DNA of 64,000 bases, taken from positions 682,001 to 746,000 of the forward strand of contig QXCW01000002.1 of assembly GCA_003550275.1 (NCBI GenBank), in the 5' to 3' direction. The stretch comes from Flavobacteriaceae bacterium MAR_2010_72 (lineage in GTDB: Bacteria > Bacteroidota > Bacteroidia > Flavobacteriales > Flavobacteriaceae). Made by a program: the position numbers and the translations under genes. The notes under the pieces were generated by a model. The model saw only the letters and a program-made list of their open reading frames with translations. It ran no database searches and was not told the origin of the DNA. Below, in pieces: positions 16,217-23,739 of the stretch (the first letter of the stretch is position 1; every line of letters starts with the position of its first letter).

Positions 16217-17480
16217 TTAACACAGATTTCAAACGTTCGACCAAAGTATAGACATCTTTAAACGAGTTATATAAAGGTACAGGTGCACAACGAATCACGT
16301 CAGGCTCGCGCCAATCACTAATAATGCCTGCTTCGGTTAACTTATGATGTAAGCTTTTATCAGCATTTTTCACTTGTATAGATAATTGACAGCCACGCTC
16401 TTTTGGGTTTGAAGGCGTAATGATTTTTATGTCTTTATGATTCAATTCATTAATCAGAAACTCAAAGTAGCCAGTTAGCTTTTTAGATTTCTCGGTTAGT
16501 TTTTTCATGCCAACTTCGGCAAAAATATCCAAAGAAGCTCTAATCGCAGCTAATGACAAAATTGGCGGATTTGAAAGTTGCCATCCTTCTGCTCCAGGAA
16601 TTACATCAAACTCCTGACGCATATTAAAACGGGTTTGCTTGTTATGGCTCCACCAACCCGTAAATCGGTTAAGGGTTTTATCGTAGGCATGACGTTCATG
16701 AACAAATGCACCAGCCAAACTTCCTGGCCCGGAATTTAAGTATTTATAGGTACACCAAACGGCAAAATCTGCCCCAGAATCATGTAGATTGAGTTGTACA
16801 TTTCCTGCTCCATGGGCACAGTCAAAACCCACTACACATCCATTTTTGTGGCCAAGTTCAGTAATTCGTTTTAAATCAAAATACTGACCGGTGTAATAAT
16901 TAACACCACCGATCATGACCAAGGCAATTTCATCGCCTTGTTGTTCCATAATGGCTTCTAAATCTTCATAGCGTACCAGTTCTTCACCTTGGCGTGCCTT
17001 CCAAAGTATTAAGCCTACTTTGTCATCAAAACCATGATGGCGAAGTTGTGATTCTACAGCGTATTTATCACTTGGAAATGCATCAGCTTCGATTACTATT
17101 TTATATCGCTTCGCGGTAGGTTTATAAAAGGACACCATCATTAAATGGAGATTGGCAGTGAGTGTGTTCATGACAACCACTTCAATAGGGTTGGCACCTA
17201 CAATTTCGGCCATACTATTGGTTAAAAACTCATGATAAGGCATCCAAGGATGCTTTGCTGCGGTATGGCCTTCAACACCTAGATTTGCCCAGTCTTCAAG
17301 CTCTTGGTTGATGTAAGCCTTGGTTTGTTTGGGTTGAAGTCCAAGGGAATTCCCTGTCATATAAATGAGATCAAGTCCATTCTTGTCTTTTGGAATATGA
17401 AAACGATTTCTATAAGAAGCTAATTCGTCATTTTGGTCTTGTTCATTAGCGTATTGAAGACCTAATTTATAGTGAGACAA
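16206..17480 (-). CDS. kynU: Kynureninase
   Basis: A PLP enzyme that cleaves 3-hydroxykynurenine to 3-hydroxyanthranilate and alanine. The PLP-Lys is in WCTYKYLNSGPG, the cofactor Asp in GFDCAHGAGN, and the substrate loop in LTANLHLMM. There is no ATG near the N-terminus. Two TTG codons at 17507 and 17504 overlap or touch a TATTTTTG -7 box (17512-17505), which would put the transcript start downstream of them. I therefore prefer TTG 17480 (SHYKLGLQYA), which also fits where family members begin. It is the first gene of the operon. Confidence 0.95.
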   Translation of the reverse strand: MSHYKLGLQYANEQDQNDELASYRNRFHIPKDKNGLDLIYMTGNSLGLQPKQTKAYINQELEDWANLGVEGHTAAKHPWMPYHEFLTNSMAEIVGANPIEVVVMNTLTANLHLMMVSFYKPTAKRYKIVIEADAFPSDKYAVESQLRHHGFDDKVGLILWKARQGEELVRYEDLEAIMEQQGDEIALVMIGGVNYYTGQYFDLKRITELGHKNGCVVGFDCAHGAGNVQLNLHDSGADFAVWCTYKYLNSGPGSLAGAFVHERHAYDKTLNRFTGWWSHNKQTRFNMRQEFDVIPGAEGWQLSNPPILSLAAIRASLDIFAEVGMKKLTEKSKKLTGYFEFLINELNHKDIKIITPSNPKERGCQLSIQVKNADKSLHHKLTEAGIISDWREPDVIRCAPVPLYNSFKDVYTLVERLKSVLNAY

Positions 17481-17504
17481 GGTGAGTGATTTTTCGGTTT
17501 CCAA

Positions 17505-17512
17505 CAAAAATA
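17505..17512 (-). promoter_or_regulatory. -7 box of the kynurenine operon
   Basis: On the minus strand TATTTTTG matches TAnnTTTG and lies at the head of the seven- to eight-gene kynurenine operon. The predicted transcript start is about 17500, giving a leader of roughly 15-20 bases before TTG 17480. A -33 TTG is not obvious. Confidence 0.45.
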
Positions 17513-17595
17513 AGAATTATAACCATAGGAAGGAAGCACCGAAAGAGAGATAATTTTTAGGCAGATTTTTGTACCTTTAAATAAAAGTCATAACC

Positions 17596-18015
17596 ATGAG
17601 CAAAGAAAAAGAATATAGTAACGGAGACGTTACCGTGGTTTGGAAACCAGAAGTGTGTATTCATTCGGCTATCTGTGCCAAGGGCTTGCCAAACGTATTT
17701 CAACCCAAAGAGCAACCTTGGATAAAGATTGATGCTGCTTCAACTCAAGCAATCGTTGACCAAGTTAAGGCATGTCCATCAGGAGCGTTGAGTTATTATA
17801 TGAATAACAAAGAAGATAAATCTTCCGAAACTTTAGAAACTAAAGTTGAGGTGATGCACAATGGTCCGCTACTGGTTTATGGTACATTAAAGGTTACGCA
17901 TAAAGATGGAGGTACCGAGGTTAAAAATAAAACGACTGCTTTTTGTAGATGTGGCGCCTCCAATAACAAACCCTATTGTGACGGAACGCATGTAAAAAAC
18001 AACTTTAACGGATAA
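17596..18015 (+). CDS. Fusion of YjdI-type Fe-S domain and CDGSH iron-sulfur domain
   Basis: A 139-residue protein joining two small Fe-S modules. Residues about 10-68 are a Fer4_19/YjdI-like domain with three Cys (Cys21, Cys27, Cys60 in KACPSGAL). Residues about 95-139 are a CDGSH domain with the 3Cys-1His 2Fe-2S signature CRCGASNNKPYCDGTH (Cys117, Cys119, Cys128, His132). The two are joined by a charged linker. Likely a cytosolic redox or cluster-transfer protein. It is divergently placed from kynU, so it may share that control region. Confidence 0.92.
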   Translation: MSKEKEYSNGDVTVVWKPEVCIHSAICAKGLPNVFQPKEQPWIKIDAASTQAIVDQVKACPSGALSYYMNNKEDKSSETLETKVEVMHNGPLLVYGTLKVTHKDGGTEVKNKTTAFCRCGASNNKPYCDGTHVKNNFNG

Positions 18016-18039
18016 AAAAAGCCCCTTAAATAAAGGGCT
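18013..18039 (-). terminator. Rho-independent terminator of the lipoprotein gene
   Basis: Read on the minus strand, the hairpin AGCCC...GGGCT (18039-18020) is followed by a run of T (18019-18013). It ends the transcript of the minus-strand lipoprotein gene that stops at 18117 and overlaps the stop codon of the facing Fe-S gene. Confidence 0.75.
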
Positions 18040-18116
18040 AGAGGATTTATATTGACGCTTATTGCGGGAAATTTATACTTTATATACGTTTCCCAACTTG
18101 CTTTTGGATGTTTTTC

Positions 18117-18800
18117 CTAATGATTTGTTTTGGTTTTGACCTTCACGTTTGTGAAATAGAGCTTCCAATTACCTTCCTGTTTTTTATGGTCTAAAGCCAA
18201 AACCAATCCTTCAAAAGTTTGATAATTTTCCCATGTAGAAATAAGTGATGGTTCAGGATTGTTTGCTTTCCTAAACACCCATTCCTTTATTAAATAGTCA
18301 TCGCTAAAATAAAAATCATAGGCGTCACCAGGTGTATAGCCGCCTTCGTTTGGATAGGTAATAGTAATTTTATTCATTTCTACGGCACTGATAGGTGCAG
18401 TGGCTTTTGTTGCTTCTGAAATTGTAGCACTTGTATCCCAGATTAATTGGTAAGGCGCCAAAAACCAATACTTATCATTGATAAAGCCACGATCTGATTT
18501 CAAAGCCAGACTGTCCATGGACTTTCTGTTGTAAAATAACGTGTCAGAAGATGTTATTAGAGTGACATCATTGCTCTTTGGATGCCAAGACCAGGTGCGT
18601 TCAAAGTGACTACTATCGCGATCTACATTGAAGGTGAAATCAATTTGGGACACATTTTTCCAATGTTCAAATCCGTGAGCATTTGCTATTTTTTGAGCAA
18701 TTGTGAGTTCTTTTTCGGATTCGGTAGGTGTAGCCTTGTTGTTTTCTTTACACGAAATAATCACAAGCAAAAGGGATAAGAGTAAGGCGATTTGTTTCAT
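18117..18800 (-). CDS. Hypothetical lipoprotein
   Basis: A 227-residue lipoprotein: signal MKQIALLLSLLLVIISC with the lipidated Cys17, then a Lys/Glu/Thr-rich linker. The body has repeated beta-strand patterns (FTFNVDRDSSHFERTWSWHP, NKITITYPNEGG, AYDFYFSDDYLIKEWVF) resembling LolA/outer-membrane lipoprotein carrier-like folds, and is conserved among Flavobacteriia as a family of unknown function (from memory). It faces the Fe-S/CDGSH gene and ends in a clear terminator. No function assigned. Confidence 0.8.
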   Translation of the reverse strand: MKQIALLLSLLLVIISCKENNKATPTESEKELTIAQKIANAHGFEHWKNVSQIDFTFNVDRDSSHFERTWSWHPKSNDVTLITSSDTLFYNRKSMDSLALKSDRGFINDKYWFLAPYQLIWDTSATISEATKATAPISAVEMNKITITYPNEGGYTPGDAYDFYFSDDYLIKEWVFRKANNPEPSLISTWENYQTFEGLVLALDHKKQEGNWKLYFTNVKVKTKTNH

Positions 18801-18849
18801 AAGTTTTTTTTCAAAGGTATAAAAGGAAATCCATATTATGAATTTAGTC

Positions 18850-18857
18850 TATTTTTG
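18850..18857 (+). promoter_or_regulatory. -7 box upstream of the MFS gene
   Basis: TATTTTTG matches TAnnTTTG and ends 16 bases before the ATG at 18874, giving a leader of about 10 bases. The -33 element is not clear. Confidence 0.4.
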
Positions 18858-18873
18858 ACCTTTTGTTTATTAA

Positions 18874-20022
18874 ATGAATGCATTAAGATTAATTGTTAGT
18901 CAAGGACAATATTTTGCTCCAGCCTTGGTATTTGCTAGTTTGAATATAGTTTTCGGAACTTGGGCAATCTACATTCCTGCCATAAAATCGCACTTACAAA
19001 TTGATGAAGGTGAATTAGGTACGGCCATTTTTTTTATGGCGTTAGGGACATTGCTTTTGATCTCTTTAGCTCCAAGGTTAATTAACCATTTGGGTGTAGG
19101 TCGGGCTACTGGATTTGGGATAGTATGCTTTTTGTTTTCGTTTATTCTTCCTTTTAGTGCCGATCATTATATTTGGTTTTGTACAGGAATGTTTCTTGTC
19201 GGTGCTTGTGCTGGATTTACAGATGTTGCCATGAACACTTTAGTGAGTGAGATTGAAAAGCGGGATAACATTCATATGATGTCTGCAAATCATGGATTTT
19301 TTAGTCTTGGCGGATTTTTCGGTGCCGGTATTGGTGGTTTGTTTTTAACAAAGGAAGTTTTACCAATTCAACATTTACTGGTTGTTATCGCGGTTTTGCT
19401 TGTGGTTAATTTAGTATTTATAGGAAAGTATTTCAAAGTGTCATCTGAAAAATTAGCACCCCAAACCATTAATATAAAATTGATCAGACCTATTTTGCTT
19501 ATAGGCATTATAGCTTTCTTTATTATGGGGACAGAAGGCGCAATTGTTGATTGGAGCGCTTTATATTTAGAAAAAATCTCTGAAGCAAAGCTTTCATGGT
19601 TGGGTCTAGGCTATACCATTTTTTCTGCTACTATGGCGATTGGACGTTTTATAGGAGATGCCATCAGTTCACGTTTTGGATCTAAACGATTGATCTTAAT
19701 GGGAGTTTTTATTGCTATAATTGGATTTATTGCTATTCTTCTTGTTGAGCCAATACTAGTACTTATTGGGTTTGGCTTAGTTGGTATTGGGCTTTCGGTT
19801 GTTATTCCTGAAATATTTAGACTTGCAGGAAAAGCTGAAAACATAGATGCTGCACTCGCAATTTCTCTTGTTTCGGGTATAGGCTTCATGGGCTTTTTAG
19901 TAGGACCTGTTCTCTTGGGCTTTTTGGCTGAACTATCGAGCCTGAAATTGAGTTTTGTTACACTATTAGCTTTTGTTGTAATGTCCTTTTTATCCGCTTT
20001 AACCCTGAAAAATAAAACCTAA
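18874..20022 (+). CDS. MFS transporter
   Basis: A 382-residue, about 12-helix major facilitator. It resembles the YbjJ/fucose-permease-like group: helix 1 SLNIVFGTWAIYIPAIKSHL, MFS motif-A-like segment GVGRATGFGIV, and the central MGTEGAIVDWSALYL at the second half. Substrate unknown; relatives include sugar permeases and putative effluxers. Its last four bases overlap the convergent msrA stop. Confidence 0.9.
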   Translation: MNALRLIVSQGQYFAPALVFASLNIVFGTWAIYIPAIKSHLQIDEGELGTAIFFMALGTLLLISLAPRLINHLGVGRATGFGIVCFLFSFILPFSADHYIWFCTGMFLVGACAGFTDVAMNTLVSEIEKRDNIHMMSANHGFFSLGGFFGAGIGGLFLTKEVLPIQHLLVVIAVLLVVNLVFIGKYFKVSSEKLAPQTINIKLIRPILLIGIIAFFIMGTEGAIVDWSALYLEKISEAKLSWLGLGYTIFSATMAIGRFIGDAISSRFGSKRLILMGVFIAIIGFIAILLVEPILVLIGFGLVGIGLSVVIPEIFRLAGKAENIDAALAISLVSGIGFMGFLVGPVLLGFLAELSSLKLSFVTLLAFVVMSFLSALTLKNKT

Positions 20023-20675
20023 TGGTTGTTTTTTAATACTTCAGGCATTTTTTCCTTGAAGCGGTTTAACCTAGGAATAGAAACAGCTTGTATATATCTG
20101 CTTTCGGGATTTAGCCGCTCATAATTTTGATGATACGCTTCGGCGACCCAAAACTTTTCAAAAGGATAAACTTCAGCTGCAATTTTGGCATTCAATTGTT
20201 TGGCCAACGCTTCTTTTTTATTTAAAATGATTTGTTTTTGAATTTCATTTTGGTAAAATATAATTGAACGGTATTGTGAGCCTCTATCGGGACCTTGCCC
20301 ATTTACCTGTGTAGGGTTTTGAGAGGCAAAGTAAACATCTACTAAAGTTGCAAAACTTACTACATTCGGGTCATAAATAACCTCAACAGCTTCTGCATGC
20401 CCTGTTCTGCCTGTATTACTTGACTCGTAAGTTGGGTTTTTGGTGTGCCCGCCCGAATAGCCATTAATAACTTCTTCAACACCTTTTACACTTTCGTAAA
20501 TGGCCTCTACGCACCAGAAGCATCCACTTGCAAAATAGGCTTTGGCCTTACCATTTTGAATTGGAACTTCTACAGGCTTTGTATCACTAACAGCACTTTT
20601 GTTTTTATTGTTTTGGGCAGAGTTTTGACAGCTAAAAAAAAGCGAAATAATAATTAGAACTATTGGTTTTTTCAT
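20019..20675 (-). CDS. msrA: Peptide-methionine (S)-S-oxide reductase, exported lipoprotein form
   Basis: A 218-residue MsrA reducing S-sulfoxide of methionine. The catalytic Cys is in ASGCFWCVEAIYE, followed by the family GYSGGHTKNPTYE and HAEAVEVIYDP. The N-terminus (MKKPIVLIIISLFFSCQNS) is a lipoprotein signal, so the enzyme acts in the envelope rather than the cytoplasm. No MsrB domain is fused, and no msrB is next to it. Confidence 0.96.
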   Translation of the reverse strand: MKKPIVLIIISLFFSCQNSAQNNKNKSAVSDTKPVEVPIQNGKAKAYFASGCFWCVEAIYESVKGVEEVINGYSGGHTKNPTYESSNTGRTGHAEAVEVIYDPNVVSFATLVDVYFASQNPTQVNGQGPDRGSQYRSIIFYQNEIQKQIILNKKEALAKQLNAKIAAEVYPFEKFWVAEAYHQNYERLNPESRYIQAVSIPRLNRFKEKMPEVLKNNH

Positions 20676-20746
20676 TTTAAAAGAATTTTTACTGTAGTCG
20701 AATAAAGTTATAAAACCTTAAGAGAAGATGAAAAAAGTAACCAAAT

Positions 20747-20773
20747 AAAAAAGACCTTCAATTTTGAAGGCCT
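20747..20773 (-). terminator. Terminator after the coiled-coil protein gene
   Basis: On the minus strand GGCCTTCAA-AA-TTGAAGGTC forms a 9-bp stem (one G-T pair) followed by six T. It lies 26 bases after the stop at 20799. Confidence 0.8.
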
Positions 20774-20798
20774 CAATTTTTATAAGAATCACTAAACG

Positions 20799-21581
20799 TT
20801 AATTAAGTTTAGCGAATAATTTTTGCATTTTTTCTTTTTGCTCTTCAGCTAGGGCAGCATCCACTAAAATACGACCGCTATGTTCATCTGTGATAACTTT
20901 TTTACGTGACGCAATCTCAACCTGAACTTGTGGCGGAATTGTAAAGAACGAACCTCCTGAAGCTCCTCTTTCAATAGGAACAACAGCCAAACCATTTTTT
21001 ACATTATTTCTAATTCTACGGTAAGCTTCAACCAATCTTTTGTCAATTTGTTCTTGGTACTCTTCAGATTTTTTGATCAAAGCAAGTTCTTCTTTTTCAG
21101 TTTCAGCTAAAATAGCATCAAGCTCACTACGTTTATGTTTAAGATGTGTTTGACGATCTTTTAAACGATCTTTAGTTTCTGAAATAATTTCTTTTTTCTG
21201 CTCTATTTGTACTTTGAATTCCTTAATGTGTTTTTCAGCAAGTTGAATTTCCAACTCCTGAAACTCTATTTCTTTAGTTAATGAGTTGTATTCTCTGTTA
21301 TTTCTAACATTTTTTTGTTGTTCACTGTATTTTTTGATAAGCGCTTTTGCTTCCTCAATTAGGTTCTTTTTAGCAGAAATTTCACCATCAATCAATTCTA
21401 AATTTGCATTTAGTTTCTCCAATCTTGTGTTTAAACCTTCTACTTCATCTTCTAGGTCTTGCACCTCTAACGGAAGTTCCCCTCTAACGTTTCTAATTTC
21501 GTCAACTCTCGAATCGATTAATTGTAAATCGTATAATGCTCGTAATCGATCTTCAACTGAAACTTCAACTTTTTTTGCCAT
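20799..21581 (-). CDS. Coiled-coil protein of the C4 zinc-ribbon family, ribbon without Cys
   Basis: A 260-residue protein, mostly a long coiled coil (residues about 10-185, heptads such as LEDEVEGLNTRLEKLNANLE). Relatives (COG1579) end in a four-Cys zinc ribbon of the form CxxC...CxxC. Here the ribbon framework is still readable (RGASGGSFFTIPPQVQVEI then TDEHSGRILVD), but every Cys is replaced and the whole protein has none. It is translated with the Nif3-like gene just upstream (gap two bases). Function unknown; an RNA- or cell-envelope-associated scaffolding role is only a guess. Confidence 0.88.
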   Translation of the reverse strand: MAKKVEVSVEDRLRALYDLQLIDSRVDEIRNVRGELPLEVQDLEDEVEGLNTRLEKLNANLELIDGEISAKKNLIEEAKALIKKYSEQQKNVRNNREYNSLTKEIEFQELEIQLAEKHIKEFKVQIEQKKEIISETKDRLKDRQTHLKHKRSELDAILAETEKEELALIKKSEEYQEQIDKRLVEAYRRIRNNVKNGLAVVPIERGASGGSFFTIPPQVQVEIASRKKVITDEHSGRILVDAALAEEQKEKMQKLFAKLN

Positions 21582-21583
21582 AA

Positions 21584-22678
21584 TTATAAATACTTTACCG
21601 GATTTGTATTTGTCGTTGATAAAACGACTGCAAAATTAGTAATTTTTTTTGATAGATAGCGAGCTAAAAAGTTTTTTGTGAACTGTTCACTTTCATAATG
21701 TCCAATATCGGCTAAAATTATTTGATCCTCGGCACTAAAAAAGTCGTGATATTTTAAGTCGGAAGTGATGAAAACATCTGCATTTGCTGACTTTGCAGCC
21801 GAAATGGCAAAACTACCAGAGCCTCCTAGAACAGCAATTTTATGAACTGTTTTTTTTGTGATTTTGGAGTGCTTTATAACGGAAACCTTCATTTTTGACT
21901 TTACAAATTCAAGAAATTCCAAGGTATTTGTCTTTTTTTCGAGTTCACCGATCATACCCATGCCAATAGTTTGGTTATAATTATCTAATGTAGTCACCTC
22001 AAAAGCAACTTCCTCATACGGGTGATTTGAAAATAGAGCTTGTAAGATTTGAGATTCTAAATGTTTGTGAAATGTTACGCCAATTTGTGTTTCATCTTCA
22101 TGCTGAATTTGTCCCTTTTTGCCTATGGTTGGATTTGAATTCTCATTTCCGCGATAGGTACCTATGCCATCGGTATTGAAGCTACAATGGTCATAATTAC
22201 CAATAGTGCCTGCTCCAGCAGTAAATAATGCCTTTCTTAATTTGTCTGCGCTGTACTGCGGAACATAAGTGGTAAGCTTTTTAATTGTCCCTTTTTTTGG
22301 AAGGAGAATTTGCTTATTTTTCAAGTGTAATGTGTTGAAAATAATATCATTAACACCTTGCAACGCATTATCCAATGCCGTATGAATGGCATAAATATTT
22401 ATATCGTGTTTAATAGCTTTTATTACTGTGCGTTCAATGTAGGATGAACCGTTGAGCTTTTTCAACCCTTTAAAAATAATGGGATGAAAGCTAATAATTA
22501 AGTTGCATTTTTTTTTAATGGCTTCATCAACAACAGCCTCAATGGTGTCTAGTGTTACAAGAATTCCATTTACCTTGTTGTTCTTGTTGCCGACCAAAAG
22601 CCCAACATTGTCAAAATCTTCGGCGTAGCTTAATGGCGCCAATTCCTCAAGGTAAGCTATCACATCTTGAACAATCAT
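21584..22678 (-). CDS. Nif3-like dinuclear metal centre protein (DUF34)
   Basis: A 364-residue member of the YbgI/Nif3 family. Metal ligands: His65 (FHPIIF), His99 and Asp103 (AIHTALDN), and near the C-terminus His and Glu in ADIGHYESEQ. A central insertion (about residues 125-230, with YDHCSFNTDGIGTY) is the PII-like middle domain of the longer Nif3 forms. Often annotated GTP cyclohydrolase type 1 family, but the activity is unproven. It is in one transcript with the coiled-coil gene and divergent from lpxK. Confidence 0.94.
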   Translation of the reverse strand: MIVQDVIAYLEELAPLSYAEDFDNVGLLVGNKNNKVNGILVTLDTIEAVVDEAIKKKCNLIISFHPIIFKGLKKLNGSSYIERTVIKAIKHDINIYAIHTALDNALQGVNDIIFNTLHLKNKQILLPKKGTIKKLTTYVPQYSADKLRKALFTAGAGTIGNYDHCSFNTDGIGTYRGNENSNPTIGKKGQIQHEDETQIGVTFHKHLESQILQALFSNHPYEEVAFEVTTLDNYNQTIGMGMIGELEKKTNTLEFLEFVKSKMKVSVIKHSKITKKTVHKIAVLGGSGSFAISAAKSANADVFITSDLKYHDFFSAEDQIILADIGHYESEQFTKNFLARYLSKKITNFAVVLSTTNTNPVKYL

Positions 22679-22728
22679 ATTCTTTGTTTTTGGTTTGAAA
22701 CAAATATAAATATTATATTTTCGTTGTT

Positions 22729-23739
22729 GTGAAGATACTCCGAAAAATACTTATCCCTATTGTTCCACTTTATTATAGTGTGACATGGTTGCGAAATATG
22801 TTATACGATTTAGGCATTAAGCCATCCAAGTCGTATGCTGTACCTGTGATTTGTGTTGGTAATTTAAGTGTTGGTGGTACAGGGAAAACACCCATGATTG
22901 AATATTTGATTAGGTTGTTACAAAGTGAATATAAAGTAGCAACCTTAAGTCGAGGGTATAAGCGCAAAAGTAAAGGATTTGTTTTAGCAAACGCATCTTC
23001 AATAGCTTCTGATATTGGTGATGAACCTTTCCAATTCCATAGAAAGTTTAAAAATATACAAGTAGGGGTCGATACAAATCGTTGTCATGGTATAGAAACC
23101 TTATTGGAGCAGCAGCAACCCCCGAACTTAATTCTCTTGGATGATGCCTTTCAGCATAGAAAAGTGAATGCTGGACTTAATATTTTACTTACTCCTTACG
23201 GTGATTTATTTGTTAATGATATGGTTTTGCCTGCTGGTAATTTACGGGAACCCAAATCGGGAGCAGAACGAGCCGATATTATTGTAGTTACAAAATGCCC
23301 TGATGATATTTCGGCATCTAAAAAGCAAGAGATTCTAGACTCCCTGAAGCTTTTAAAGCATCAAAAAGTGTTTTTTAGCTCGGTTGTGTATTCAGATTCT
23401 GTAAAAAATGATGAGGACGATTTTTTGTTGACTGATTTAAAAGGAAAACATTTTACATTGGTTACAGGAATTGCAAACCCTAAACCTCTTGAATTGTATT
23501 TAAAAAGAAACCATTTAGATTTTGAACATTTGCAGTTTAAAGATCATCATGAGTTTTCTGAAAAAGATATTCAACTATTAGAAACCAAGGGACTTATTGT
23601 AACTACTGAAAAAGATTTTGTGAGATTAGAAACCAATTTAAGTAAATCAAATAAATTGTATTATTTACCAATTGAAGTAGAAATTGATAATGCTCAAGAA
23701 TTTAACAAGTGCATTACCGACTTTATATCTGGTTTTTGA
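22729..23739 (+). CDS. lpxK: Tetraacyldisaccharide 4'-kinase
   Basis: A 336-residue LpxK, phosphorylating the 4' position of the lipid A disaccharide precursor at the inner membrane. An N-terminal hydrophobic, membrane-associating helix (ILIPIVPLYYSVTWL) precedes the P-loop VGGTGKTP (residues 48-55). DDAFQHR and LLDDAFQH-type acidic motif for catalysis is present, as is VLPAGNLREP. The start is GTG at 22729, seven bases after a TATATTTT box that resembles a -7 element. The gene overlaps the end of the sensor kinase gene by 17 bases. Confidence 0.96.
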   Translation: MKILRKILIPIVPLYYSVTWLRNMLYDLGIKPSKSYAVPVICVGNLSVGGTGKTPMIEYLIRLLQSEYKVATLSRGYKRKSKGFVLANASSIASDIGDEPFQFHRKFKNIQVGVDTNRCHGIETLLEQQQPPNLILLDDAFQHRKVNAGLNILLTPYGDLFVNDMVLPAGNLREPKSGAERADIIVVTKCPDDISASKKQEILDSLKLLKHQKVFFSSVVYSDSVKNDEDDFLLTDLKGKHFTLVTGIANPKPLELYLKRNHLDFEHLQFKDHHEFSEKDIQLLETKGLIVTTEKDFVRLETNLSKSNKLYYLPIEVEIDNAQEFNKCITDFISGF

